This document shows, one piece after another, positions 15,223-23,686 of a DNA stretch of 64,000 bases. The DNA is from Christiangramia lutea (GTDB lineage: Bacteria > Bacteroidota > Bacteroidia > Flavobacteriales > Flavobacteriaceae), in assembly GCF_022489035.1 (NCBI RefSeq), contig NZ_JAKVTV010000002.1:1-64000 (forward strand). The letters are read 5' to 3'. Made by a program: the position numbers and the translations under genes. Position 1 is the first letter of the stretch, and the number at the start of each line of letters is the position of its first letter. A model generated the notes under the pieces. The model did no database searches. It was not told where the DNA came from and saw only the letters and a list, made by a program, of their open reading frames with translations.

Positions 15223-15537
15223 ATGAGATCATCGATTTTAAAAGGACTATTTTTTAGCTGTATACTTCTATTTGTGGCCTGTGGAGAGAGCACAGATGTT
15301 GTTGAATCTGGAACTTACCAGGGGAATATCAAAGAAGTGGAAGCCGATAAAACTGAGATTTATGTAACTACCAACGATAATAAAACGCTGGAATTATACT
15401 TTACTGAAACTACCAGCCTAACCAGAAATGGAAATGAAGTGGAGTTTTCTGAACTTAAGGAAGGTCAGAAGGTGGAAGTTGAAGTAGAAAAGAACGGAAA
15501 AAGATTGGATCCTGTTTCAGTAAAAATTCTGGAATAG
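15223..15537 (+). CDS. Small lipoprotein downstream of cydAB
   Basis: This 104-residue lipoprotein has a signal peptide ending in 'LLFVAC' with the modified Cys at residue 20. The mature part is a short beta-barrel-like domain ('GTYQGNIKEVEADKTEIYVTTNDNKTLELYFTE', then 'EGQKVEVEVEKNGKRL') resembling small OB-like periplasmic domains. The ATG at 15223 was chosen because it begins the signal peptide; an in-frame start 60 bases upstream would bury it. It is followed two bases later by a DUF2231 membrane protein and may belong to the cydAB unit. Confidence 0.78.
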   Translation: MRSSILKGLFFSCILLFVACGESTDVVESGTYQGNIKEVEADKTEIYVTTNDNKTLELYFTETTSLTRNGNEVEFSELKEGQKVEVEVEKNGKRLDPVSVKILE

Positions 15538-15539
15538 AG

Positions 15540-16025
15540 ATGACAGAATTACCAGATTTTTGGCGGACAGAGGTGTTTCATCCTCTGTCCGTTCATTTTC
15601 CAATAGTTTTACTTTTATTCGCTACCATCTTTAAGATCATTGGTCTCTGGTCTTACAAAACTACCTGGGATCTTGGAGGAAGGTTCTTGTTGATATTCGG
15701 AGTGATAGGTGTCTGGATATCTATTTATACCGGTGACCTTGCAGACGGTATCGTATCACGCCAGTTATGCGATCCAACAGTCCTTAAGGATCATGAAAAT
15801 TTTGCTTATATCACAGCCTGGATATTTACGGTGGCCTTAATTGTTGAAATTATCAGCCTTTATTTTGAACTAATTAGAACCAGGATACTTGCTTTTTTAA
15901 TGGTTTTAACCTTGATAGTTGGTTCATTATTGCTTTTTTATGTTGGGCATCTGGGGGCAGAATTGGTTTATCAACAGGCGGCAGGTGTGAACGTGCCTTC
16001 TGAAGATTGTTCAGAATTCAACTGA
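15540..16025 (+). CDS. DUF2231 membrane protein
   Basis: This 161-residue protein has four transmembrane helices. The first carries 'EVFHPLSVHFPIVLLLF', the defining His-rich start of DUF2231, and another His lies in 'LLLFYVGHLGAELVYQ'. The conserved histidines at membrane faces fit haem ligation in a small cytochrome-like module, which is inference. The gene begins two bases after the lipoprotein stop, so the pair is co-translated. Confidence 0.85.
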   Translation: MTELPDFWRTEVFHPLSVHFPIVLLLFATIFKIIGLWSYKTTWDLGGRFLLIFGVIGVWISIYTGDLADGIVSRQLCDPTVLKDHENFAYITAWIFTVALIVEIISLYFELIRTRILAFLMVLTLIVGSLLLFYVGHLGAELVYQQAAGVNVPSEDCSEFN

Positions 16026-16115
16026 TAGAATTGCGTTTTTATTCAACTTGTTGTACTAATCTTTCCTGGAATTCTATTAAAATCCTATTTTTAGGTCTCA
16101 ACCTTAACTTCGAAC

Positions 16116-16937
16116 TTGACGAAATTTAAAGATAAAAACGTATTAATTACCGGAGGTGCCTCGGGAATTGGTTTTTTAATGGCAGAGGCATTCATAAAAA
16201 GGGGAGCAACTAATCTCATTATTTTCGATATTGACGAAATTGCTCTGAAGAAAGCCGGGGAACGCCTGCAGTCTCAGGGATGTAAAATCCTGATTTTACC
16301 TACCGATATTTCCAAAGAAACCGACCTTAAGAATTCACTTGCTATTGTTGCTGAAGCTGGCCTTGGCATAGATATTCTTATTAATAATGCCGGCGTGGTA
16401 ACCGGCAAGAATTTCATAGATCATACTTTTCAGGATGTAGACAGGAACATGATGGTGAATTCTGTTGCTCCTATGAAACTTTCTTTGGCCATTTTACCTG
16501 ATATGATTAAAAAAGGCGACGGACATATAGTGAATATTTCCTCAGCCGCAAGTATGCTTTCCAATCCAAAAATGTCGGTTTACTGTGCCAGTAAATGGGC
16601 CATGACCGGTTGGTCTGATTCTTTGCGTATCGAGATGGAAAATGAAAAGACGGGTATAAAGGTTTTAACGGTGACCCCATATTACATAGATACAGGAATG
16701 TTCGAGGGAGTGAACTCACCGGTTGTACCTGTTTTAAAACCCGATACTGTGGCTCATAAGATCATGAAAGCTATCGAAAAGGATAAGATCATTTTAAGAA
16801 CTCCGTGGATCATTTACACTTTGCCATTTGTTAAAGGAATCTTTCCCAAACGTTTACTGGATATTTTCGTGGGTAAGTTCTTCGGAATATATAACTCTAT
16901 GGATAAATTTAAAGGAAGAGAACATGAGCGAGGTTAA
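16116..16937 (+). CDS. Short-chain dehydrogenase/reductase
   Basis: This 273-residue SDR has the NAD(P) motif 'ITGGASGIG' near residue 10, 'LINNAGV' near 91, and the catalytic Ser-Tyr-Lys ('NISSAASM' and 'YCASK', near 145-160). Start is TTG at 16116, the only codon preserving the first strand. The C-terminal 'LPFVKGIFPKRLLDIFVGKFFG' amphipathic tail is typical of membrane-associated fatty-acyl-type SDRs. It overlaps the aldehyde dehydrogenase start by 14 bases (ATGAGCGAGGTTAA), so the two form an alcohol-to-aldehyde-to-acid pair. Confidence 0.88.
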   Translation: MTKFKDKNVLITGGASGIGFLMAEAFIKRGATNLIIFDIDEIALKKAGERLQSQGCKILILPTDISKETDLKNSLAIVAEAGLGIDILINNAGVVTGKNFIDHTFQDVDRNMMVNSVAPMKLSLAILPDMIKKGDGHIVNISSAASMLSNPKMSVYCASKWAMTGWSDSLRIEMENEKTGIKVLTVTPYYIDTGMFEGVNSPVVPVLKPDTVAHKIMKAIEKDKIILRTPWIIYTLPFVKGIFPKRLLDIFVGKFFGIYNSMDKFKGREHERG

Positions 16938-18330
16938 TCTGCAAACAGTATTGGAGGCTCAAAAACTAGCTTTTAGAAAGGGATCTCCAGATATTGAAAA
17001 ACGGAAGGATAGTTTAAAAAAGCTTTCTCTAATTATCGAAGAGAATAAAGACAGACTTATTGAAGCGGTATACCAGGATTTTGGATTGCGTTCAAGGGAA
17101 GAAACCCTTTTCCTGGAGATCTTTCCATTGCAGGATGAAATAAGACATGCCCTGAAGCATCTTCGAGATTGGACCAAGAGAAGATATGTGAGAGGTGCCT
17201 GGTTTCTCTTGCCAAGTACGGCATATTACCAATATCAGCCGCTGGGTTCGGTGGGGATCATGGGAGCATGGAATTATCAGGTACTTTTAACTTTAAGTCC
17301 GTTGATAGACGCAATCGCTGCTGGAAATCACGCAATATTGAAACCGTCTGAAATTGCACCTGCTTCAGCTGAGGTTCTGAAAGAGATCATCAATTCAAAT
17401 TTTCCAAAGGAATATATTCATTGTGTAACTGGAGATGAAAGTCTGGCTAAAAAGTTTTCAGCTCTTCCGTTCGATCATTTATTTTTTACAGGCTCAACTA
17501 AAATAGGAAAACTGATTATGGCCGCTGCGGCTCCTAATCTTACACCTGTTACCCTGGAGCTCGGTGGAAAATCACCGGCAATTATTCATAAATCCTTTTC
17601 AGTAGAAATTGCAGCGAAACGTATTATGGCGGGGAAGTTATTTAACGCCGGTCAAACCTGTGTGGCACCAGATTATGTGATTATTCCCCAAGCCTTAAAT
17701 GCAAAATTTGAACTTCAGGTAAAAAAGAATGTTTCAAGGTTTTATCCTAATATCACCCAAAATGAACAATACAGCCATATCATAAACCAGGATCATTATG
17801 AACGTTTAAGTTCAATTTTAATAGATGCCGAAGAAAAGGGAGCCAGGATAGTTGAACTTAGCGATAATACCTCAATGAAAGACACTCTACTTACCCCTAA
17901 GCTTGTCTTTAATGTATCAAATGATATGGAATTGATGCAGGAAGAGATCTTTGGACCAATACTACCCGTTTTAAATTTGGAAACGATTGAAGAGGCTGTG
18001 GATTATGTAAATGATAAACCAAAACCTCTTGCTTTGTATTATTTCGATAATAACGAAAAGAGGATTAACTGGGTTTTAAATAATACCTTGTCTGGTGGAG
18101 TTACACTGAATGATACGGTTTATCACCTGGCACAACATAACCTTCCATTTGGCGGAGTGGGAGCCAGTGGAATGGGACATTATCATGGCTTCGACGGTTT
18201 CAAAACCTTTTCCAAAAAAAGAGCCGTAATGCATCAAAAAAGGTTCGCAGCTTCAGACATGCTTCATCCACCCTTTACCGGAATCAAAAAGAAACTAATC
18301 AAGATAATGGGTAAACTAACCAGGGTTTAA
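16924..18330 (+). CDS. Aldehyde dehydrogenase, coniferyl/fatty-aldehyde type
   Basis: This 468-residue class 3-like aldehyde dehydrogenase has catalytic Glu in 'TLELGGKSPAI' and nucleophile Cys in 'FNAGQTCVAPDYV'. The 'GAWNYQVLLTLSPLIDAIAAGN' segment and the hydrophobic tail ('FTGIKKKLIKIMGKL') are typical of membrane-associated fatty- or coniferyl-aldehyde dehydrogenases. The start at 16924 (ATG, ribosome-binding GGAAGAG just before) is preferred to an upstream in-frame ATG at 16828 that would run inside the SDR gene. Translationally coupled to the SDR. Confidence 0.88.
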   Translation: MSEVNLQTVLEAQKLAFRKGSPDIEKRKDSLKKLSLIIEENKDRLIEAVYQDFGLRSREETLFLEIFPLQDEIRHALKHLRDWTKRRYVRGAWFLLPSTAYYQYQPLGSVGIMGAWNYQVLLTLSPLIDAIAAGNHAILKPSEIAPASAEVLKEIINSNFPKEYIHCVTGDESLAKKFSALPFDHLFFTGSTKIGKLIMAAAAPNLTPVTLELGGKSPAIIHKSFSVEIAAKRIMAGKLFNAGQTCVAPDYVIIPQALNAKFELQVKKNVSRFYPNITQNEQYSHIINQDHYERLSSILIDAEEKGARIVELSDNTSMKDTLLTPKLVFNVSNDMELMQEEIFGPILPVLNLETIEEAVDYVNDKPKPLALYYFDNNEKRINWVLNNTLSGGVTLNDTVYHLAQHNLPFGGVGASGMGHYHGFDGFKTFSKKRAVMHQKRFAASDMLHPPFTGIKKKLIKIMGKLTRV

Positions 18331-18379
18331 ACCCTTCCAAAGCATTTTATATATTTAAACCGAATTTGAATTTATAATT

Positions 18380-19072
18380 ATGACCGCAAAGGAAAAAATG
18401 ATCAACGGCTTCAGGCATATAGAATATAAGGGAGAATCTCTTTCTGAAGCTGAGGTGATCCAAAGGTCAAAGGATTTTTACCAGGCGATGGATAAACGCA
18501 GGTCTGTAAGGCATTTTTCTAATAAAGCAGTTCCTGAATGTGTGATTGAAAACATTATTAAAACTGCCGGAACCTCACCATCCGGAGCTCATAAGCAGCC
18601 CTGGAAATTCTGTGCGGTGTCTAACCCTGAACTTAAATCCAGGATTCGGGAAGCTGCAGAGAAGGAAGAGATCGAGAATTATTCCAGCCGAATGAGTGAA
18701 CGTTGGTTAAAGGATCTGGCACCATTGGGGACAGATACCAATAAGGAATTTTTGGAGATCGCGCCCTGGTTGATTGTAGTTTTTAAGGAAGCCTATGAGC
18801 TGGATGAGAATGGGGAAAAACAAAAAAATTATTATGTAAATGAATCTGTGGGAATCGCCTGCGGAATGCTGATCTCGGCTATACATAACGCCGGATTGGT
18901 GACCCTTACCCACACTCCAAGCCCAATGAACTTTCTAGCAGAATTGCTGGAAAGACCGGCAAATGAAAGAGCTTTTTTATTGCTTCCGGTTGGTTTCGCT
19001 GCCAGTGATGCCGTGGTACCAGATATTCATAGGAAGAAATTAAATGAGATCTGTGACTTTTATAAAAAGTAA
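18380..19072 (+). CDS. Nitroreductase-fold flavoprotein resembling iodotyrosine deiodinase
   Basis: This 230-residue FMN protein is of the nitroreductase superfamily. 'DKRRSVRHFSNKAVP' near residue 37 and 'AGTSPSGAHKQPWKF' near 70 bind FMN phosphate and ring. The active-site lid 'EEIENYSSRMSERWLKDL' keeps a Glu-Tyr-(~20)-Lys order near residues 95-115, and the C-terminal 'AGLVTLTHTPSPMNF' is the form found in iodotyrosine deiodinases, including bacterial homologs. Such enzymes reductively dehalogenate halotyrosines. A general nitroreductase role cannot be excluded. It sits 50 bases after the aldehyde dehydrogenase. Confidence 0.85.
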   Translation: MTAKEKMINGFRHIEYKGESLSEAEVIQRSKDFYQAMDKRRSVRHFSNKAVPECVIENIIKTAGTSPSGAHKQPWKFCAVSNPELKSRIREAAEKEEIENYSSRMSERWLKDLAPLGTDTNKEFLEIAPWLIVVFKEAYELDENGEKQKNYYVNESVGIACGMLISAIHNAGLVTLTHTPSPMNFLAELLERPANERAFLLLPVGFAASDAVVPDIHRKKLNEICDFYKK

Positions 19073-19100
19073 CGCCGGTTTTTGTAGGGTAAAAACCAGC
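19071..19100 (+). terminator. Hairpin after the nitroreductase gene
   Basis: CGCCGGTTTTT pairs with AAAAACCAGCG around a seven-base loop, starting at the stop codon. There is no U-tract, so termination is only possible, not certain. Confidence 0.45.
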
Positions 19101-19196
19101 GCTATTAAAAATCATCATTATGCAAAACCTTATTCTAAGGGAAAAACAGTTATTCAATCAATCAAGCGCAAGATATTGCAAAGTGAAAAAACTGGG

Positions 19197-19212
19197 TGTA
19201 ACATTTGTTACA
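19197..19212 (+). promoter_or_regulatory. Crp/Fnr-type palindrome near 19.2 kb
   Basis: TGTAAC-ATTT-GTTACA has perfect arms. It lies only 21 bases before the ATG at 19234, and no TAnnTTTG element occurs at the +29.5 spacing seen for the other three sites. It may therefore repress, act on an upstream promoter, or be unused. Confidence 0.55.
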
Positions 19213-19233
19213 CAGGTGATTAGATTCTGAAAA

Positions 19234-19644
19234 ATGCCAAAACTAATCATTAAAAGAAATTCTGAATGGGCCAACAAGATGAGGTCTTTCGACCTTTACC
19301 TTAACGGAAGGAAATTTGCTGAAATTAAGGATAAGCAAACATTATCCTTCACAATTCCTGAAGGGAACTATCAGTTAAAAGCAAGAATCGACTGGTGTGG
19401 AAGTGAACCTATTCATTTAGATCTAAAACAGAATGAATTTAAACGTGTTGAAATTAAAGGATTCATATTCTCAAAATATCTTTTTCCATTAGCGATGTTT
19501 GTAGGGGTCCTGTACTTTGGAGTCTATTTTAAGTTCAATCAAAACAGTCTTTTTCTGGCTACGCTCATGATGGCTCTTTTTGGTTATATGTTCTATTTTA
19601 TGAGTTTTGGCCGTAACCGATATCTAAGACTCAGGGAGTTCTAG
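19234..19644 (+). CDS. Small membrane protein with beta-domain
   Basis: This 136-residue protein I do not recognise by name. The first ~75 residues are strand-rich ('IIKRNSEWANKMRSFDLYLNGRKFAEIKD', 'LSFTIPEGNYQLKARIDWCGSEPIHLDLKQNE'), resembling the 'carbohydrate-binding-like' domain common in Bacteroidota membrane proteins. Two hydrophobic helices follow near 85-100 and 108-123. A Crp/Fnr-type palindrome lies just upstream. Likely an inner-membrane protein with an exposed domain, function unknown. Confidence 0.72.
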   Translation: MPKLIIKRNSEWANKMRSFDLYLNGRKFAEIKDKQTLSFTIPEGNYQLKARIDWCGSEPIHLDLKQNEFKRVEIKGFIFSKYLFPLAMFVGVLYFGVYFKFNQNSLFLATLMMALFGYMFYFMSFGRNRYLRLREF

Positions 19645-19655
19645 TACAATAGAAA

Positions 19656-20654
19656 TCATTCAGGTACTTCCGCACGTTGATCAATCAAGTTTTCTTTCTT
19701 TAGATCTTCCCAGAATTCTTCTTTAATTTTCACATCAAAGGCCCTGGCGTTCTCTCTAACCTGTTCCGGTTTACTGGCTCCTGCAAGAACCGTATTAACC
19801 ACCTGGGGAGCATAAGAAAATTGCAAGGACGCTGTGCTGAGGTCAACTTTATGTTTTTTAGCGATCTCTTTGATCCCGTTTAGTTTTTTTACTTTCTCAT
19901 CCGGCATTTCGCCTCCGTAATTATAACGTTCATGTCCGGAAAGCAATCCTGCATTAAAAGGGGCAGCTGCAATAAGCCCAACCTCATGTTTTTCGATCAC
20001 CGGGAAAAGTTCGTCAAGTGACTTTTTATGATCTACCAAAGAATATTGTATTGCGGAAAGGAACAAATCTGGATCTGCATCGGTCTCTTCCAGGGTTTTT
20101 ATAATAGGTTCTATGGTATTCACTCCGAGACCCCAACCTTTAATAAGCCCTTCTTCCCGCATTCGGGTTAATTCAGGCATCGCACCTTTTCGGGCTACTT
20201 CAAAATGGTCCAGCCAGGTTGTGCCATCATTATATTCGCCATTATGATCTGGGGAAAGGTCATGTATAAAAACATAGTCTATTCTTTCAATTCCCAGCCT
20301 CTGCAAACTATCTTCTATAGACCTTCTTACCGCTTCCGCAGAATAATCATATCTGTAATCGAAAGGAGACGGCTTGTTCCAGATGGTTTCCGGGATTTTA
20401 TCAGTAGCCGTAAGTACACGGCCCACTTTGGTGGATAAAATATAATCGTCTCTTTTCTGATTATGAAGGAAATGACCAAATCTTCTTTCGCTCAATCCCA
20501 GTCCGTACCACGGTGAGGTGTCATAATATCTTATTCCGGCATCCCAGGCTGCTTCCAGGGTCTGTTCAGATTCCTTATCGCTCATTACTTTAAAACCGTT
20601 TCCAATAGCTACACCGCCAAGTCCAAGTTTTTCTTTTAAAATATCTTTTCTCAT
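19656..20654 (-). CDS. Aldo/keto reductase (L-fucose/D-threo-aldose dehydrogenase-like)
   Basis: This 332-residue aldo/keto reductase has the NADPH-dependent barrel pattern. 'LGLGGVAIGNGF' begins it, 'AGIRYYDTSPWYGLGLSERRFGHFL' holds catalytic Asp and Tyr, then Lys in 'LSTKVGRV' and His in 'DYVFIHDLSPDH'. The subfamily, by overall pattern, is close to D-threo-aldose 1-dehydrogenases, so a sugar substrate is likely. Start chosen at 20654 (MRKDILKEKLGLGG); an in-frame start at 20771 would add about 40 residues that do not fit the fold. Confidence 0.85.
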   Translation of the reverse strand: MRKDILKEKLGLGGVAIGNGFKVMSDKESEQTLEAAWDAGIRYYDTSPWYGLGLSERRFGHFLHNQKRDDYILSTKVGRVLTATDKIPETIWNKPSPFDYRYDYSAEAVRRSIEDSLQRLGIERIDYVFIHDLSPDHNGEYNDGTTWLDHFEVARKGAMPELTRMREEGLIKGWGLGVNTIEPIIKTLEETDADPDLFLSAIQYSLVDHKKSLDELFPVIEKHEVGLIAAAPFNAGLLSGHERYNYGGEMPDEKVKKLNGIKEIAKKHKVDLSTASLQFSYAPQVVNTVLAGASKPEQVRENARAFDVKIKEEFWEDLKKENLIDQRAEVPE

Positions 20655-20763
20655 TTTTTCTTTTTTTAGCATTCTAAATTTAACTAGAATGAATTCAGGT
20701 GTGGCTACATTTAACTCACTATAACATTGAAGCCTAATAGCTGTTAAGATGGTTCCTGAATTC

Positions 20764-20779
20764 TGTAACAAAAGTTACT
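20764..20779 (+). promoter_or_regulatory. Crp/Fnr-type operator upstream of the sterol-desaturase-like gene
   Basis: TGTAAC-AAAA-GTTACT palindrome, centre 29.5 bases before TATTTTTG (20801-20808), a perfect -7 element. The spacing equals that at 11403 and 28681. Confidence 0.7.
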
Positions 20780-20800
20780 GCCTTAACCCTCCTATATTTA

Positions 20801-20808
20801 TATTTTTG
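20801..20808 (+). promoter_or_regulatory. -7 promoter element of the sterol-desaturase/MBL-rhodanese unit
   Basis: TATTTTTG fits TAnnTTTG. It lies 21 bases before the TTG start at 20829. Confidence 0.6.
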
Positions 20809-20828
20809 TTTTCAGAATTTAAAAAAGC

Positions 20829-21725
20829 TTGGAAAAGTACCTAGATATTATTGCTAATTCCTTTACCGGATATTTTAATTATCTGGTTAATGAAATAACC
20901 CATCCAACCTGGACCAGTTATTTTTACTGGTTAATAGGGCTATCTCTTTTGGTGTGGATCCTCGAGATCATGATTCCATGGAGAAAGGACCAGAAGTTAA
21001 TAAGGAAAGGTTTTTGGCTTGATGGTTTTTATATCCTGTTCAATTTCTTCCTTTTTTCATTAATTGGCTATAACGCCCTTAGTAATGTTGGAGTTGAATT
21101 ATTCAATGATTTCCTTGGACTTTTTGGAATTGAGAATATAGTAGCGGTAGAGTTGGGCAATTTACCAGTTTGGAGTCAGTTGCTTATCATGTTCGTAATT
21201 GCCGATTTTATCCAGTGGAATGTTCACCGCCAATTGCACAGAAGGCCTTACCTGTGGGAATTTCATAAGATTCACCATAGCGTCAAGGAAATGGGATTTG
21301 CGGCACAATTCAGGTTTCATTTTATGGAAACCATCATTTATAAAAGTGTGCAGTATATTCCACTGGCTATGATTGGTTTCGGAATCAAGGAATTCTTTAT
21401 AGTTCATATGTTTGCCGTTTTGGTGGGGCATTTGAACCATGCTAACCTGGGTTGGAGTTATGGTCCATTGGGTTATGTTTTCAATAATCCGAGAATGCAT
21501 ATTTGGCATCATTCAAAGAAACTGCCTGAGGACAGGCCCTATGGAATGAATTTCGGACTCAGCCTAAGTCTCTGGGATTATCTTTTCGGAACTGCCTTTA
21601 TTCCGAAGAGTGGTAAAAAAATTGAACTGGGCTTTAGCGGAGATGAGGATTTTCCGGAAGATTTTAAAAATCAAACCTTATTCCCGTTTCAGAATAAAAA
21701 TAAAGCAAGAACCAGCAAATTATAA
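20829..21725 (+). CDS. Sterol desaturase/fatty acid hydroxylase-family membrane protein
   Basis: This 298-residue di-iron membrane oxygenase-like protein has four to five helices. The histidine boxes are present: 'WNVHRQLHRRPYLWEFHKIHHS' (HxxxH and HxxHH, near residue 138), 'HLNHANLGW' (near 205) and 'HIWHHSKK' (near 225). Such proteins hydroxylate or desaturate lipid chains. The start is TTG at 20829, directly after a strong promoter. The MBL-rhodanese gene follows 12 bases later, so the two share the Crp-type promoter. The tie to sulfur metabolism is by operon only. Confidence 0.88.
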   Translation: MEKYLDIIANSFTGYFNYLVNEITHPTWTSYFYWLIGLSLLVWILEIMIPWRKDQKLIRKGFWLDGFYILFNFFLFSLIGYNALSNVGVELFNDFLGLFGIENIVAVELGNLPVWSQLLIMFVIADFIQWNVHRQLHRRPYLWEFHKIHHSVKEMGFAAQFRFHFMETIIYKSVQYIPLAMIGFGIKEFFIVHMFAVLVGHLNHANLGWSYGPLGYVFNNPRMHIWHHSKKLPEDRPYGMNFGLSLSLWDYLFGTAFIPKSGKKIELGFSGDEDFPEDFKNQTLFPFQNKNKARTSKL

Positions 21726-21737
21726 AAACCGATTATA

Positions 21738-23075
21738 ATGACTATAAAACAATTCAAAGACGAGCCTTTAGCACATTATTCCTATGCTATTGCCAGCGAA
21801 GGAAAGATGGCTCTGGTAGACCCTTCGAGAAATCCTATGGAATATTATCGATATGCCGAGGAGCAGAATGCACAGATCGTTGCGGTTTTCGAAACTCATC
21901 CTCACGCCGATTTTGTAAGTAGCCATATGCAGATCCATGAAGAGACTGGGGCAACTATTTACGTAAGTGAATTGGTTGGAGCAGATTATCCGCATAAAAA
22001 ATTTGATGATGGAGATTCGTTTGAAATTGGGAAAGTAACTTTTAGTGCTATTAATACTCCTGGACACTCACCAGATAGTATAACTGTGGTTGCTAAAGAT
22101 GGCGATGATACAGCTTTATTTACAGGAGATACCTTGTTCATTGGAAATGTAGGTAGACCAGACCTGCGTGAAAAAGCTGGAAATATGAAGGCCAAAAGAG
22201 TAGATCTTGCCAAGCAAATGTATCATACCATTCAGAATAAATATAATGATCTGCCTGATGATGCCCTGGTTTATCCAGCCCACGGCGCCGGTTCTCTTTG
22301 CGGAAAGAATATGAGCGATGCTTCTTCCAGTACCTTAGGAAATGAGCGACAGGGAAACTGGGCCTTTAAAGAGCAGACCGAAGAAGAATTCGTAGAGGAG
22401 ATCCTGAAAGATCAGCCTTTTATTCCACATTACTTTGGATTCAATGTAGATATTAATAAAACAGGACCGGAGAACGTTCAGCGTACCAAGTGGGCGAATA
22501 AATTGAGACTTAATGTTTCTGAAGGAGATAAGGGAGTAACCGTTGTGGATACTCGCGATGAGGCTGACTTTAAAAAAGGACACCTGCCTGGTAGTATCAA
22601 TATCATGGCCCGTTCTGAAAGTGATAAATATGAAACATGGTTAGGAGCGATCATCAAGCCTGAAGAACAATTCTACCTTGTGCTTGATAGTGTAAATAAC
22701 CTAGAGGAAATTCTTGAAAGAACTGCCAAAATTGGTTACGAAAAACAGATCAAAGCCATCTTTACTTTATCTAAAGATGTTTCTAAAGGATCTGATGAAT
22801 TAGATCTTGAAGACTTTAAAAAGAATAAAGATCATTATACCATTGTAGACATTCGAAATAAGAGCGAGGTAGCCGAGGGTAAGATCTTTGAGGGCGCTAT
22901 CGCTATTCCTCTAAATGAACTAAGAGAAAACTCTACTGAGATCCCTTCACATAAACCTGTAGTGGTACATTGTGCCGGTGGTTATAGATCTGCCGCCGGA
23001 AGCAGTATCCTGGATGCGCAATTTGAAAGTACCAAGGTATATGACTTGAGCGAAGCTATTAAGGAATTTAAATAG
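21738..23075 (+). CDS. MBL-fold hydrolase with two rhodanese domains (persulfide dioxygenase-like)
   Basis: This 445-residue protein has an N-terminal glyoxalase II-like MBL domain with 'FETHPHADFVSSH' (THxHADH form, near residue 51), 'INTPGHSPDSI' (near 105) and 'FTGDTLFIG' (near 128), as in persulfide dioxygenases/ETHE1. Two rhodanese domains follow (about 255-345 and 355-445). The first lacks a clear active Cys at the expected loop ('YLVLDSVNN'). The second has 'VVHCAGGYRSA', a canonical active-site loop. Expected role: sulfane-sulfur (glutathione- or other persulfide) oxidation to sulfite. Co-transcribed with the sterol-desaturase-like gene. Confidence 0.88.
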   Translation: MTIKQFKDEPLAHYSYAIASEGKMALVDPSRNPMEYYRYAEEQNAQIVAVFETHPHADFVSSHMQIHEETGATIYVSELVGADYPHKKFDDGDSFEIGKVTFSAINTPGHSPDSITVVAKDGDDTALFTGDTLFIGNVGRPDLREKAGNMKAKRVDLAKQMYHTIQNKYNDLPDDALVYPAHGAGSLCGKNMSDASSSTLGNERQGNWAFKEQTEEEFVEEILKDQPFIPHYFGFNVDINKTGPENVQRTKWANKLRLNVSEGDKGVTVVDTRDEADFKKGHLPGSINIMARSESDKYETWLGAIIKPEEQFYLVLDSVNNLEEILERTAKIGYEKQIKAIFTLSKDVSKGSDELDLEDFKKNKDHYTIVDIRNKSEVAEGKIFEGAIAIPLNELRENSTEIPSHKPVVVHCAGGYRSAAGSSILDAQFESTKVYDLSEAIKEFK

Positions 23076-23095
23076 ATTTAGAAGATTTAAAGAAA

Positions 23096-23125
23096 AAACC
23101 CGGGCTTGTCCACCGGGTTTTTTTT
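23096..23125 (+). terminator. Terminator after the MBL-rhodanese gene
   Basis: AACCCGG pairs with CCGGGTT around a nine-base loop, followed by eight T. It ends the operon that began at 20801. Confidence 0.9.
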
Positions 23126-23194
23126 ATGACGAATTTCTCTTCATTTTTAGCTTATCAATTTCGAAATGTTATTGCCAGCTTATTGATTTCTTTT

Positions 23195-23350
23195 CGTCAT
23201 TGCGAGCTCATTTTTTTCCAACGGTCATTGCGAGCGCAGCGAAGCAATCTCATTTTTCATGGTTGAAATAATCATAAGACTACTTCAGTCGCTGCACTTC
23301 TTCGTAGAGACATTTGCGAAGTCATTGCCAGCACAGGGAAGCAATCTCTA
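23195..23350. repeat. REP-like palindromic repeats downstream of the GIY-YIG gene
   Basis: GTCATTGCGAGCGCAGCG followed by AAGCAATCTCAT at 23224-23253, an inverted partner (AGACTACTTCAGTCGCTGC.. at 23277-23311) and a third half copy GTCATTGCCAGCACAGGG at 23321-23338. A truncated copy is at 23195. The stop codon of the GIY-YIG gene lies in the third copy. This family of palindromes is widespread in Bacteroidota and other genomes. Confidence 0.8.
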
Positions 23351-23647
23351 AAATTGAAATAACCAATCTTTAGCTAGATCTTTCCATTCAACATTCTGGG
23401 ATTCGATCATATTTACTTTTCTTTTCCTGTTTCCTGCCTTTAATTTCTTTTCAAACTCGATGGCTTCCGTAATGTTACCGAAATCGGTGTAAAACACTAA
23501 TTTGTAACAATTGTATCTTGAGCTAAAACTACCAGGAAAATGTTTTGTTTTATGCTGATAAACTCGTTTTAGAATATTGGAGGTTACCCCAGTGTATAGA
23601 ACTGAGTTATGTTTATTGGTCATTATATAGACGTAACCTTTCTTCAT
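23348..23647 (-). CDS. GIY-YIG nuclease-family protein
   Basis: This 99-residue single-domain GIY-YIG endonuclease has the form 'GYVYIMTNKHNSVLYTGVTSNILKRVYQH' (strand pair and Arg of the catalytic core) and Glu in 'AIEFEKKLKAGNRKRK'. Stand-alone proteins of this size (UvrC-like nuclease/YhbQ type) have no settled role. The gene is enclosed by REP-like palindromes on both sides and its stop codon is within one of them, suggesting the gene and repeats move or are maintained together. Confidence 0.88.
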   Translation of the reverse strand: MKKGYVYIMTNKHNSVLYTGVTSNILKRVYQHKTKHFPGSFSSRYNCYKLVFYTDFGNITEAIEFEKKLKAGNRKRKVNMIESQNVEWKDLAKDWLFQF

Positions 23648-23686
23648 TAAATAAATATAAGCTTTGTAAGCTATTTTTCTATTTGT

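Noticed and set aside
18906-19157. Minus-strand 83-residue ORF across the nitroreductase end
   Set aside because: It overlaps the real gene, has no recognisable fold, and no promoter.
23281-23320. Possible small RNA in the REP region
   Set aside because: Stem structure is fully explained by the palindromic repeat; no promoter or terminator is seen.
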